From: Cricetomys ansorgei
Lineage: Eukaryota; Chordata; Mammalia; Rodentia; Nesomyidae
NCBI GenBank assembly: GCA_026225945.1
Contig: JAMJFZ010000109.1
Span: 245,457-309,456 of the forward strand
DNA: 64,000 bases
Direction of reading: 5' to 3'
Shown: in pieces, positions 49,169 to 60,541 of the stretch
Numbering within the stretch: the first letter of the stretch is position 1
Layout: every line of letters begins with the position of its first letter
Position numbers and translations under genes: made by a program
The notes under the pieces: model-generated
Database searches by the model: none
Seen by the model: the letters and a program-made list of their open reading frames with translations, nothing else
What the model was told of the DNA's origin: nothing

Positions 49169-49223
49169 TTTTCCCGAGCCTGCCCGTCCGAGGGCACCGC
49201 CGAGCCTTTCCTTTGGCAAACAT
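49169..49223 (-). CDS. Ssbp3: Ssbp3 exon 1, start codon exon (one-base deletion)
   Basis: ATG at 49,223-49,221 in a purine-3 context (aagccATGt). The first codons read MFAKGK, the N-terminus that separates SSBP3 from SSBP2 (MYGKGK) and SSBP4 (MYAKGG). One base is missing in the aaaggaaagg stretch (near 49,207), which puts the rest of the exon (expected to end in Gln-Ala-Arg-Glu) out of frame. The exon is 55 coding bases where 56 are expected, and ends AA followed by donor GTAAGT. It lies in a strong CpG island, as expected for a widely expressed gene read leftward. No other ATG gives a better match. Confidence 0.82.
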
Positions 49224-49510
49224 GGCTTGCAGGGTAGAGGGCGCCGAGCCCGCCGCGGCCGCTACCGCCCGGTCTCCCAAGCTGCCCTGCTCCCGGCCCC
49301 ACCCCTCCCGGCGCTCGCCCGCTCGTTCACGTTCCGGTCGCCGCGCTCCCTCCCTCCCTCCCCTGCGCAGGCTCCGCGATCTTTCCAGCTGTCAAAGCGT
49401 CAGCCCCGGCAGCTGCCCCATCGCCCTGGAACTCGTCCCGCATCCGCTCGGCCTGAGCTGCGCCGCAGCCCGCCCGGAACCTGCAGCTCGCCTGCGCCAG
49501 CGCCTGCGCC

Positions 49511-49550
49511 TGCGCCCCCTCTGCGCCCCCTCTGCGCCCCCTCTGCGCCT
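49511..49550. repeat. 12-13-mer minisatellite ctctgcgccccc
   Basis: Three direct copies of tgcgccccctc in the island, ~300 bp upstream of the Ssbp3 ATG. Confidence 0.85.
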
Positions 49551-50050
49551 TCCCGGCGCCGCCGCCGCCGCTGGTCTACTCGGAGCTCAACCGAACATGG
49601 CTGTCCCGACAGGACCCTGGCGGGCGTCACGCCCCGCGACGGACGGCTGTGGCGTCCAATCGGCGCGCGAGGGCGGGCCCGGAGGCCGGGAGGGGCGCCT
49701 TTCAGCGTGGCCCAGCCGGTCCTGCTGCGCCTCCTCCGCGAGCCGGTGCCTGCTCGTGCGGTGGCCGGGGGAGCGGAGGGGGGCCGCGAGTCCTGGCGCT
49801 GGGGTGGTGCCGCGCGAGGGGCTCGCGCCTGGGCCGGAGCACCCGCCGGCCGTGGCGGGGACCGGGTGCTGCGGCAGTAGCCGCAGACGGAGGCGCGGAT
49901 CCCGTCCCCGGCGCCCCCGCCCTCCCCGCGCCGACCGTGCCCTCAGCCGGCCGGGACCCCGGCCGGCCGCTCTCCCCGCCTCACTCCGGGCCGCCTGCGC
50001 CCAGCCCGGCTCCCTGCGCGGAGCTGGGCGGCCAAAGCGCGCGGCTGCTT

Positions 50051-51704
50051 CTTTACTAGATCCTTAAAATACTATGGGAAACCCCAAAGTGGAGCCCTGC
50101 AAAAACTGTCCTTGGCGTGCTCGGGGCAAGCTGCAACAGGGGAGAAGGGTCTTGAGCTAGGAGGAAGGAGACTGATTTAAAACCTGAGCTGAGAGTTCTC
50201 AGGCAAGGAGTACAAGAATTGTTTGCTAAGGGACATCGTGGGGCTTCAAAGAGGCCACCTAAAATGCAAGGTCCAGATTATGCTTGAAATAGCCAGGGAG
50301 AGGGCCTGGAGGGGCATGGAATGCTGCCTGTTGGGAGCCCTGGTAGGAGTTGGGGAAGGGGCATAGTGTGGGACAGAGGGGACTCCATGAGCTAGAGCAT
50401 GTACCTGCCAGGTGTTTAGGGCCTTGGGTGTCACGCTAAGAACTTTGGTTTGGTCCTGCTGAAGCCCTGGTGGTTTAGCTGGGAGAGGCTCCTCCATGCT
50501 GGGATAGGAGCCAAGGGCCAGGGTAAAGGCAGAAGGGTAGGGAGGCAGTTATGGCAGCTTAGCACCCATAAATAGGTATAGAAGAGGCCCTAGGGCTAAA
50601 GTGAGGAGAGACACTGACGGGTGAGCATTTCCTGAGCACTGAAGACCCACTGGCTTCTAGTGTGGGTTCAGGGAACCCAGGAAGGAAGCAGTCTAAGGGG
50701 CAGGCTACAAGGTCAACCCTGAGTGGGTTGAGTTAGGAAAGCCCATTAGAGGTCCAGGGGAGATGGAGACAGCAGAAAGAAGGCAGATGAGTCTAGAGTC
50801 CCAGGAAGAGGTCTGGAGAGTCACCAGTATCTGGAGTTTAGGTCAAGCCCTGGGGAACAGCTGAGGGAGCCCAGCGTACTGTGTAGCTAAAGACTCTTGT
50901 CTTCACTCTATAGCCTAGACTAGCCTGGAGCTCACCGCATAGCACAGGCCTCTGAATGACAGGATTATAGACACAAACCATCGCATTTTACTTTAAATGT
51001 GCAGACATGGTGCCTCTCTGTACCTGAGCTCAAGGTTCCAAAACTCTAGAATTTGGCCCTCACCCAAAGGCCAAGCTCTACCTCTCCTGATTGTCCCCCT
51101 TCCCCTATGTCTGCTCCTCCTGTTACCTTATTGGATTCTTTTTCTTCAGCCTCCACTTAAAAAGTTATTAGTCATGCTATTGATGATACAGTGTTATGCA
51201 ATAGGCCCCACATCTTAGTGGCTTATCAGAAAAGCCATTCATTTCTCACTCACTCACTGGTCTGTTACCAGCTGCACAGCCCAGCTTCAGGGTGCAACTT
51301 TGTGTACCCCACAAGTGTCCCCGCTCAAGGAGTACCTGGCCTATTGTGTACTAACAGCACTAGAGGCTGAGAAAATCCACGTGCTCCTCACTCCACTCCA
51401 ACATCAAATGCCAAGCCCGACATCAATGGATTACAAAACAATGTGCTGACACGTGGCTGTGACCCCAGCACCCGGGAAGCTGCTGCAGCACTGGGACCCT
51501 AAACCCGAGGCCATCAAGGTGACAGAGAATCCAGGCAGGCTAAACTATATATTAAGATCATACATATGTGTGTATATAAATACATAACACAGTCCCTCAA
51601 AGCTGGCTCCTCCATGGCTCTCCCCTTATCCTCTATCTCTTTGGATAAGTTCATACATGGGTATGGCCCCTGAACCTCCACAGGATTTATCTACTTCTAG
51701 ATCA
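50051..51704. other. no gene recognised
   Basis: Upstream of the Ssbp3 island. Apart from a degenerate antisense B1 at 50,890-51,000, I see only short frames. Confidence 0.5.
50890..51000 (-). repeat. old B1 SINE
   Basis: cactctatagcctagactagcctggagctcac and cctctgaatgacaggattatagacac are antisense B1 segments in order. Confidence 0.6.
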
Positions 51705-52135
51705 GTGGTTCTCAACCTTCCTAAAGCTGCAATCCTTTAATACAGTTCCTCATGCTGTGGTGACCCCCAACCATAAAATTGTTTTCATTGCTACCTCAAA
51801 ACTCTAATTTTGCTACCATTATAAATTTGTTTTTGTTTTGGGTTTTTTTGTTTGTTTTTTTGGGGGGGGTGTTAGGGGTTTGGTTTTGGTTTTTTGAGAT
51901 AGGGTTTCTCTTTGTAGTCCTGTCTTGGAACTCACTCTGTAGACCAACTGGCCTTGAGCTCACAGAGATCCACCTGCCTCTGCCTCTGGAGTGCTGAGAT
52001 TAAAAGCTTGCACCACCACTGCCCAGCTGCTACTGTTATGAACTGTAATGTAAATATCTGCTCTGCAGATGGTCTTGGGAGAACCCTGGTTCTACCCACC
52101 GAGTGCTCACAACCCACCAGTTGAGAAACACTGCT
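51705..52135. mobile_element. URR1-like hAT DNA transposon, split by a B1
   Basis: Begins cagtggttctcaacc and ends ggttgagaaacactg-like (ttgagaaacactg), imperfect terminal inverted repeats. The 8-bp flanks (ttctagat / ctgtaggt) match at five positions, as an old hAT target duplication would. The body has ttcctcatgctgtggtgaccccc. It is non-autonomous, with no transposase frame. Confidence 0.75.
51885..52027 (-). repeat. B1 SINE nested in the URR1-like element
   Basis: tttgagatagggtttctct, gtagaccaactggccttgag, cacagagatccacctgcctc and gcaccaccactgccc: a nearly complete antisense B1 preceded by a T/G-rich tail. Confidence 0.93.
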
Positions 52136-53332
52136 GTAGGTCTATCTCACTGGTGTTGATGGTTCTCAGCCCCAGCACCACATGTTTCAATGCAAGGTAT
52201 TCCCACTGATGGCATCAGGAGCCCCCAAGTCCAGGTAGTCAGAACTTGACTATATATCTCTCCCCATCCAATTCTTGTAACTCATCTGCATCTCTTTACA
52301 GAGCACCCTCTCCCTGGCCACCAGGCCTGCAAGCTGAAGACAGCCTCTGTACCAACTCTTCCTGACCGCCAAGCTGATCAACTGGAGCTAGTGAGCATTC
52401 TTCAGCCTGTCTGCCCTCCACCACTTACCTCTTTCTGCAACAGTGCAACCTTGGATCTGCACACACCCTGCTGACTTGCTTGCATGCAGAACGCTGCTCT
52501 GTCTCTGCCTCCTCCCTTGCCTACAGAGACGTACACTCCAAGCACAGGTCTGAGACCCTGTCCTGGTCCTGCTGAAGACTTGTCAGTGGTTCCCTGCCTC
52601 TTACAGGATAGAGCCCATGCTCCTCAGCGGGAAACCCTGGTTAACCTCTGCCTCTTGGCACCCATTTCTTGCCACAGGTTATCTTGGCTAGTGAGGACAG
52701 ATGTGTAAACAAGAGAACCATGGTCCCTATGTGAGGAAGCAGACAGCTCCAGCAGGGTCTGTGATCTAAGTGACAGGCGGTGATGGAGCACACGGCACCT
52801 GTGGACAGTGTAGGATTGCTAAGCTGGACTGGAGGTCAGGGAAGATGACCTTGCCTGGTCAGTGATGGTGCTGATGAGCTCTCCCGGTGAGAAGCTGGAT
52901 CTCTGGCATCTCTGAGGAGCACAACAGGTCTGAGGAAAGAGCAGCCAGTGTGGACCAAGGAGGGCTGTTCAGAGAGGTTGATAAATAGGAACTGGAAAGC
53001 CATCTCTTCAGAGAGAAAGGGACCCAGACAGCTTTGGAAAGAGTGCTGAGAAGGGTGAGGTCAGCCTGCTGAGAGTTTTGGGGGTACTGTGGCAGCAGAA
53101 GCTGGATCCAGAGTGTAGAGGAAGAGGGAGAGCCAGGAATAGTAGCCAAGAGCAGAAATTACTTGGGAGAAGTTTGCCTGTGAGGACAAGGGACATCCCA
53201 TAGTCCAGAGCAAATAAGTGCTTATTGTTTTAGACCAAAGCTTGAAGAAGTTAGAGCTGCTGCCGGCTTCTGGTGCCCTTGTGCAGTGTGATAGCACTAA
53301 AGGCAGAGGACAATGTCACTTGAATCTCTAAG
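52136..53332. other. no gene recognised
   Basis: Only short overlapping frames on both strands; no family recognised. Confidence 0.5.
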
Positions 53333-53530
53333 AAGTGGGAGAGGGGGCTTTGAGGAGAGTGCTTGCCTACTGGGCCCAAAGCTCTGGACTCTATCCCCAT
53401 GGGTGCCTGAACTTGGAGTAGTGATGCATGCCTGTAAATACCAGCAGCGGGGGAGGTAGAGGCTGGATCATGAGAAGCTCTGGGACATCCTCAGCTACCT
53501 AGTGAATCTGAGGCCATAATGGCTGGTCGC
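53333..53530 (+). repeat. B4-type SINE
   Basis: An ID/tRNA-like head (ggagagtgcttgcctac...tctggactctatccccat) is fused to a B1-like part (gatgcatgcctgtaaatacc, gaggtagaggctggatcatg), the B4 arrangement. Confidence 0.7.
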
Positions 53531-53565
53531 AAATTCTCAAAGGTAAAAGAAAAAGAAAAAAAATC

Positions 53566-53758
53566 AAGGGCAGGTGAGATAGCTCAGCAAATAAAGGTGC
53601 CTGCTACCAAACCTGGTAACCTGAGTTCCCTCTCCGAGATCTGTGTGACAGAAAGACAGACAGACCATCTACACCAGTTTTCCCATGACCTCCATGCTTG
53701 TGCTGAGGCACACGGAAACCACACGCAGACACACTTGCAAACAAAATAAATTTTTAAA
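53566..53758 (+). repeat. B2/B3-type SINE
   Basis: ggtgagatagctcagcaaataaagg, then acctgagttccctctccgag and an A-rich tail aaaataaatttttaaaa. Confidence 0.75.
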
Positions 53759-53759
53759 A

Positions 53760-54798
53760 AATTATGGGGGTGGATGGAGGAGACTGAGCAGGTAAGTAGC
53801 TTCAGCCTCTGCCTCTAGGTATTCCAGCTTCTGTGTCCCCAATAGGCAGGCTCAGAGCTGTGGCTTGAAGGAAGAGCGAATACTTCCCGGGAAGCTCCGG
53901 CCCTCCCTGCTTAGTCCACAGTAGGCTGAGAAGGTCCAGAGACCACTGCTGAAGGGGCTACAGTCCATCCTCTCTCCTTCACTATCTGGGGCACCTAGAG
54001 TAGAGCTCACAGATTTCTCCTCTGTTTTTGATTCCCGTTTCCACAGAAACAGACATTGGCCATTGTCAAACTCCCAGCTTTCAAACATAGGTCTCTTCCA
54101 AACTTACTCTCACGTGACTTATGCATCAGGCCTGTTGGGGCTGCAGGACTATAGAGCATGCCCCACACTCTGTCTGGGCCACATCCACCTGGCTCCCACT
54201 TCAATGCTACAACCTACGTCTGGAGCCGACCTCACCAGGAGCATCCAGTCAGCTTGGGCCTTGATTTACCTCTGAGGTAATAGTATATGAAGTTCACAGA
54301 TTTGTGGTTAGTGTCTCAGGAGCCTGCCAGCTCAGGGCTTGGACCCCATCCGTGCACAGCCTCCAGTCTCCAAGGCTTCCCCTTACAGAGCTGAGGGCAC
54401 TGGAACCCAAGACCTATTTCCTGGCCATTAAAACCCGGGGCACATGGAAAGAAGGAATGACAGGGCACATGTTCCCCATTGCTAGCCTGGTGGCACAACA
54501 CAGGCTTACAGGAAAAGAGTTTTTTCATGAGAAGCCAGCAGACCAGCCCCTCCCTCTGCTCTTACCCTGCCTCCCCACCCTTTTTGCCTCCCCTGTTCCC
54601 GCCTTCTGGTAGGTTCTCCTGACTGTCTGTCTCTTGTGGTGGGCTCCTCATTGGGTTTTTGCCTGTCTCAAAACCTTTTTAATCTCCTGCAAGGATGGAA
54701 GTTTACCTGTTCTGTCTATTGCTGGATCCCTCATGCCTGCGGTGATCCTTGGCTGAGTAGAAAATGAATGGTGTTTGAGGAGAGATTGGACTTCCCTC
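53760..54798. other. no gene recognised
   Basis: Short frames only. Confidence 0.5.
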
Positions 54799-54872
54799 CC
54801 TCTCTCAGTCTCCCTACCCTGCCCTCCCCTGCCCTCCCTTGCCCTCCCCTTGCTTGTTTTTGTGTTTTTGCA

Positions 54873-54918
<46 letters not shown>
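54799..54918. repeat. TGCCCTCCCC minisatellite and (TG)n microsatellite
   Basis: Four or five imperfect ccctgccctcc copies at 54,803-54,850, then an uninterrupted (tg)n of ~21 units at 54,875-54,917. Confidence 0.92.
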
Positions 54919-54919
<1 letters not shown>

Positions 54920-56040
54920 GCATGCAAGCAGCACAGCATACATGTGCAGGCTTGAGAACAACCCACGGACTTGGTTTCTCTCTCTTTCTGTCCTGGGGGT
55001 CATGGAGGTTGGACACAGGAAAAGTATTTCATGGCAGCTCACAGAGTGGTAGGGGCCCAGGATCTCTAGGCAGGACCTAAGCCAGCCTCAAACTTGCATT
55101 CTGTCAACCCAAGCCCCTTCCTGGAGGATTTAAGATTGTGTTGAGCAGTTGTCTTAAATTTCCGGGCAGGGGGCTACAAGGGGGCAGGGGAGGGGTACTG
55201 CAGGCTGTCTAGGGTGTGGGCTGCTATTTACCAGGGCCTACTGACTGTAGGTGCTGGGGGCACCTACAATTGCTTCCAGCTGGGCTGTCAGCCAGGCAGG
55301 GGCCTGGGGATAGGTGGAGGGGACTGCAAGAGAGGACCACAGTGCTTAAAGGGTCTCTTCCTACCCAGTGTCCCCTCTGCCTCGATTGGTGACTGCTCTT
55401 GCTGGGTCACAGGCCTGATGGGGCATCCCTGAACATAAAAATGTATCTATAAACTGGGAATCCATCTGGCTGGGACTGTGCCGAGCTTTATGGCCCTTAT
55501 GCACTTAATCTTCCATTTCCTCTCCCTGTTCCATCTCCCTGCTCACTTCCTCTCTTTCCCTGGAGGACTTGCTCAGCAACACGGTGAGCCCCTTCTCTGC
55601 CCCTCCCCCACACGTTCCTTTGTCAGGAGGTACCTGTATGTACAGCTGTCTCGTCCAGTCGTTCTCCCCCCCTCAACCCCCGCTCCCATGATCTTTCTCT
55701 GGTTTGCATTTACTCTGTATGGAAATCATAGTGAATAAACCCTGCCTGGCATGCAATGAGCCCCAGTGCTCCTGAGCACCCACAGAAAAGGCTCCTTAGT
55801 CAGCTATTGAGCCCCCAGCTTCCTCTCCTCCCTTCAAACAACCCCTAGACTTCAGCCAAACTAAACTACAGCAGAAGAGTGGTCCAGATTTCTGCCTTGC
55901 TCTTGCAGCCATGGCCTGTTTGATGGTGGCTGTAAGGTACAGTCTTCCTCTGTCCCACAGACATCAGGTCCCAGTCACACCACCCCTAGGGTGGGATGAG
56001 GCCTATCTGTGACTGTAGCCTTGATTTTCTGCAACAAGAA
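54919..56040. other. no gene recognised
   Basis: Unique, moderately GC-rich sequence with short plus-strand frames; no conserved exon seen. Confidence 0.5.
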
Positions 56041-56044
56041 AAGG

Positions 56045-56460
56045 GTAAGGGCTAGGGAGATGGCGAAGTCAGTAAAATGCATGTCTCATAAACATGAGGG
56101 TCTGATCCCCAGCCCCTGTAGGGACAGTGACACAGGTCTACAAACCTAGGGCTGGAGGAGATATCCCTGGAACTTACTGGCTAACTTAATCAGTGAGTTC
56201 CAGGTCCCAGGGAGAGATCTTGTCTTCAAAAACTAGGATAGCAAGGTAGCTTAGAGAGTAAAGGCACTTTCAGGGCAAGCATGGTAGCAAGTTCAACTCC
56301 CCCACCCCGACCTACGTGAATGTAGAAGGAGAGAACCAACTCCCTAATATTCTCTGACTTGCACATGTACATGCAACCTCACACAAACATCATGCTCCTA
56401 CAAGCATCTTATGCATCTTACGTGAGCATACAGATACTCACATGCAAAGAATACTTTTTT
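56045..56460 (+). repeat. tRNA-type SINEs (B3/ID-like), two in tandem
   Basis: gctagggagatggcgaagtc...tctgatccccagcccc, then a second head at ~56,236 (gcaaggtagcttagagagtaaagg...gttcaactcc), ending in A/T-rich sequence. Confidence 0.65.
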
Positions 56461-56492
56461 TAATACTTTTAATACTTTTTAGAAGAGCAGCA

Positions 56493-56650
56493 AAAGTGTC
56501 GACATGGTGGCCCACACCTTTAATCCCAGCACTGGAAAAGCAGAGGCAGGTAGGTCTCTGAGAGTTTGAGAACAGCCTGGTCTACATAGAAAGTCTCAGG
56601 ACAGCCAAGGTTATACAATGAGATTTTGTCTCAAAAACAAAATGAACAAA
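56493..56650 (+). repeat. B1 SINE
   Basis: acatggtggcccacacctttaatcc, gcagaggcaggtaggtctctg, cagcctggtctacatagaaag and a cAAAA tail: a nearly complete sense B1. Confidence 0.93.
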
Positions 56651-57150
56651 CAAAAATCCAATGTGAACAGCTCCTAAGAAACAACATTTAAAGTTGAACT
56701 CTAGCCTTTATACGTATGAGTCCACTGATGCACACACATACACAGGTGGGGTAGGGGGCGATGATATCAGATCCTGTTTGTATCACAGGTTTGTGGACAG
56801 GTGGGACGAGGGGAGGAGCTGGGGTGGTGAAAGAACTTTGTGGGTTCCATAAGACCACACCTAACACATTGAAACACAGTTCCTATGTGTTTCTCCATTA
56901 AAACATGAATACATGTCTTTTATAACTAAGGAAACAGAGAACCTTCAAAGGCGACTACAGAAAAGAAGTGTTTCCAGAACTAAGTAACATGTGTGTTCCT
57001 AATGCAATTCTAACCGTAGGAACGGCTGAAACACAACACAGATGTAAACACACTATCAATGTGTATTTCAACATATTGGTCAATGCGCACTTATCAAACT
57101 ATGCACTCTGAGTGTGATTCCAGCTTCTCTCACACACAAGACTCTCAGAA

Positions 57151-57532
57151 GTAACTAACCCTAACCCTAACCCTAACCCTAACCCTAACCCTAACCCAAC
57201 CTTAATCCTAACCCTAACCCTAACCCTAACTAATCCTAACCCTAACCCTAACCCTAACCCTAACCCTAAAACCATAACCCTAACCCTAAAACTCTAACCC
57301 TAACCATAACACTAACCCTAACCCTAACCCTAATCCAAAACCTAAACCTAACCCTAACCCTAACCGTAACCCTAACCGTAACCCTAAACCTAACACCTAA
57401 ACCTAACCCGAACCCTAACCCTAACCCTAACTCTAAAACCCTAACCCTAACCCCCTAACCCTAACCCTAACCACTAAACCTAAAACACTAACCGAACCCT
57501 AACCCTAATCCTAACCCTAACCGTAACCCTAA
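57151..57532 (-). repeat. interstitial telomere repeat block 1
   Basis: (CCCTAA)n with many variants (ccgtaa, cctaaaa), i.e. TTAGGG on the minus strand. It replaces ~200 bp of a satellite monomer. Confidence 0.95.
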
Positions 57533-58017
57533 CCTTAGGAATGTCTGAAACACAACACAGATGTAAACACAGTATCAATGGGTATATCAACATAGTGGTT
57601 AATGCGCACTCATCAAACTATGCACTCTGAGTGTGATTCCAGCTTCTCTCACACACAAGACTCTCAGAAGTAACTAAAATACGTATTGCAACAGCATCTA
57701 CTAAGAAACACTCTCCTAATACGCCTAACACATTGAAACACAGTTCCTATGCGTTTCTCCACTAAAACATGAATACATGTCTTTTCTAACTAAGGAAACA
57801 GAGAACATGCAAAGGCGACTACAGAAAAGAAGTGTTTCAAGAACTAAGTAACATGTGTGTTCCTAATGCAATTCTAACCGTAGGAACGTCTGAAACACAA
57901 CACAGATGTAAACACACAATCAATGGGTATTTCAACATAGTGGTCAATGCGCACTTAACAAACTATGCACTCTGAGTGTGATTCCAGCTTCTCTCACACA
58001 CAAGACTCTCAGAAGTA

Positions 58018-58621
58018 ACTAACCCTAACCCTAACCCTAACCCTAACCCTAACCCTAACCCTAACCCTAACCCAACCCTAACCCTAACCCAAACCCTAAC
58101 CCTAACCCTAACGCTAACCCTAACCCTAACCCTAAACCTAACACTAACCCTAACCCTAACCCTAAAACTAATCATAACCCTAACCCCTAACCCTAAAACC
58201 TAACCCTAACCCAAACCCTAATCCTAACCCTAACCCTAACTCTAACCTTAACCCTAACCATAACACCTAACCCTAACCTTCTAACCCTAACCCTAACCCT
58301 AACCCAACCTTAATCCTAACCCTAACCCTAACCCTAACTAATCCTAACCCTAACCCTAACCCTAACCCGAACCCTAAAACCATAACCCTAACCCTAAAAC
58401 TCTAACCCTAACCCTAACACTAACCCTAACCCTAACCCTAACCCAAAACCTAAATCTAACCCTAACCCTAACCGTAACCCTAAACCTAACACCTAAACCT
58501 AACCCGAACCCTAACCCTAACCCTAACTCTAAAACCCTAACCCTAACCATAACCCTAACCCTAAACCTAAAACATTAACCTAACCCTAACCCTAATCCTA
58601 ACCCTAACCGTAACCCTCACC
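58018..58621 (-). repeat. interstitial telomere repeat block 2
   Basis: About 600 bp of imperfect CCCTAA. An inner part (58,296 onward) repeats the variant pattern of block 1 almost exactly, which indicates copying of the block as a unit. Confidence 0.95.
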
Positions 58622-59104
58622 GTAGGAATGTCTGAAACACAACACAGATGTAAACACAGTATCAATGGGCATATCAACATAGTGGTTAATGCGCACTCAT
58701 CAAACTATGCACTCTGAGTGTGATTCCAGCTTCTCTCACACACAAGACTCTCAGAAGTAACTAAAATACGTATTGCAACAGCATCTACTAAGAAACACTC
58801 TCCTAATATGTCTAACACATTGAAACACAGTTCCTATGCGTTTCTCCACTAAAACATGAATACATGTCTTTTCTAACTAAGGAAACAGAGAACCTTCAAA
58901 GGCGACTACAGAAAAGAAGTGTGTCAAGAACTAAGTAACATGTGTGTTCCACATTCAATTCTAACTGTAGGAACGTCTGAAACACAACACAGATGTAAAC
59001 ACACAATCAATGGGTATTTCAACATAGTGGTCAATGCGCACTTAACAAACTATGCACTCTGAGTGTGATTCCAGGTTCTCTCACACACAAGACTCTCAGA
59101 AGTA

Positions 59105-59594
59105 ACTAACCCTAACCCTAACCCTAACCCTAACCCTAACACCTAACCCTAAAACCAAACCCTAACCCAAACCCTAATCCTAACCCTAACCCTAACCCTA
59201 ACCTTAACCGTAACCATAACCCCTAACCCTAACCTTCTAACCCTAACCCTAATCCTAACTCCTAACCCTAACCCTAACCCTCTAACCCTAACCCTAACAG
59301 TAACCCTAACCCAAACCCTAACCCTAACCCTAACCCTCACCCTAACCGTAGCCCTGACCCTAAACACACCTATCCCTAACCCTAACCCTCACCAATAACC
59401 CGAACCCTACCCCTAAAACTAACCCTAACCCCTAACCCTAACTCTAACCCTCTAACCCTAACCCTAACACTAACGCCTACCATAAACCTAACCCTATCCC
59501 TAACCCAAAAACCCTAACCCTAACCCTAACCCTAACCCTAACCCTAACCCTAACTAATAACCATAACCGTAACCCTAACCATAACCCTATCCGT
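59105..59594 (-). repeat. interstitial telomere repeat block 3
   Basis: About 490 bp of degenerate CCCTAA, leaving at ccgtaggaa like the others. Minus-strand frames here translate to Arg/Val repeats and are not genes. Confidence 0.95.
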
Positions 59595-60077
59595 AGGAAA
59601 GTCTGAAAAACAACACAGATGTAAACGCACTATCAATGGGTATTTCAAAATAGTGGTCAATGCGCACTCATGAAACTATGCACTCTGAGTGTGATTCCAG
59701 CTTCTCTCACACACAAGACTCTCAGAAGTAACTAAAATACGTATTGCAACAGCATCTACTAAGAAACACTCTCCTAATACGCCTAACACATTGAAACACA
59801 GTTCCTATGCGTTTCTCCACTAAAACATGAATACATGTCTTTTCTAACTAAGGAAACAGAGAACCTTCAAAGGCGACTACAGAAAAGAAGTGTTTCAAGA
59901 ACTAAGTAACATGTGTGTTCCAAATGCAATTCTAACCGTAGGAACGTCTGAAACACAACACAGATGTAAACACACTAATCAATGGGTATTTCAACATAGT
60001 GGTCAATGCGCACTTAACAAACTATGCACTCTGAGTGTGATTCCAGCTTCTCTCACACACAAGACTCTCAGAAGTAA

Positions 60078-60541
60078 CTAAAACCCTAACCCTAACCCTA
60101 ACCCTAACAGCACCCTAACCCTAACCCTAACCCTAACCCTAACCCTAACACCTTCCACACCCTAACCCTAACCCTAACCTAACCCTAAAACATGAACCCT
60201 CCTAACCCAACCCTTTTCTAACCCTACCCAAACCCTAACCCTAACCTTCAAACCCGACTAAACCTAACCCCTAACCCTAACCCTAACCCTCAAACCCTAA
60301 CCCTAACATGTAACCCTAACCAAATCCTAACCCTAACCTCAGGAACCCTGAAACACAACACAGATGTAAACACACTACCAATGGGTATTTAAAACCCATA
60401 ACCCTAACCCTAAACCTAACCCTAACCCTAACCCTAAGTCTGATTCCCTAACTCTAACCCTAACACTAACCCTACCAGTAACCCTAACCCTATCCCTAAC
60501 CCTAAAACCCTAACCTAACCATAACCTAACCCTAACCCTAA
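60078..60541 (-). repeat. telomere/satellite blended block
   Basis: CCCTAA repeats carry short satellite words in their correct satellite order (agca, aaaacatgaa, cttttctaac, cttcaaa, aacatgt, caggaa). A clean satellite stretch (60,341-60,390) is followed by more blending up to ctaacacattgaaac. Confidence 0.85.

Larger units (their letters stand above)
48590..50050 (-). promoter_or_regulatory. CpG island, Ssbp3 promoter region
   Basis: About 1.45 kb with very high GC and undepleted CpG, surrounding Ssbp3 exon 1. Upstream of the ATG (49,224-49,650) are Sp1-type GC boxes and NRF1-like gcgcctgcgcctgcgcc. No TATA is seen, so dispersed initiation is likely. Long plus-strand frames here (406 and 322 codons) result from GC content and show no known domain. 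A divergent noncoding transcript to the right is possible but unsupported. Confidence 0.85.

Noticed and set aside
48847..50067. 406-codon and overlapping 322-codon plus-strand open frames
   Set aside because: They lie in the CpG island, where stop codons are rare by composition. The proteins are Arg/Pro/Ala-rich without domains, and Ssbp3 exon 1 is on the opposite strand.
57963..59367. Arg/Val-rich frames on the minus strand
   Set aside because: Simple translation of TTAGGG-type repeats.
57151..59594. True chromosome end
   Set aside because: CCCTAA runs on the plus strand and satellite continues to the right, so this is not a terminal telomere at the right of the window.
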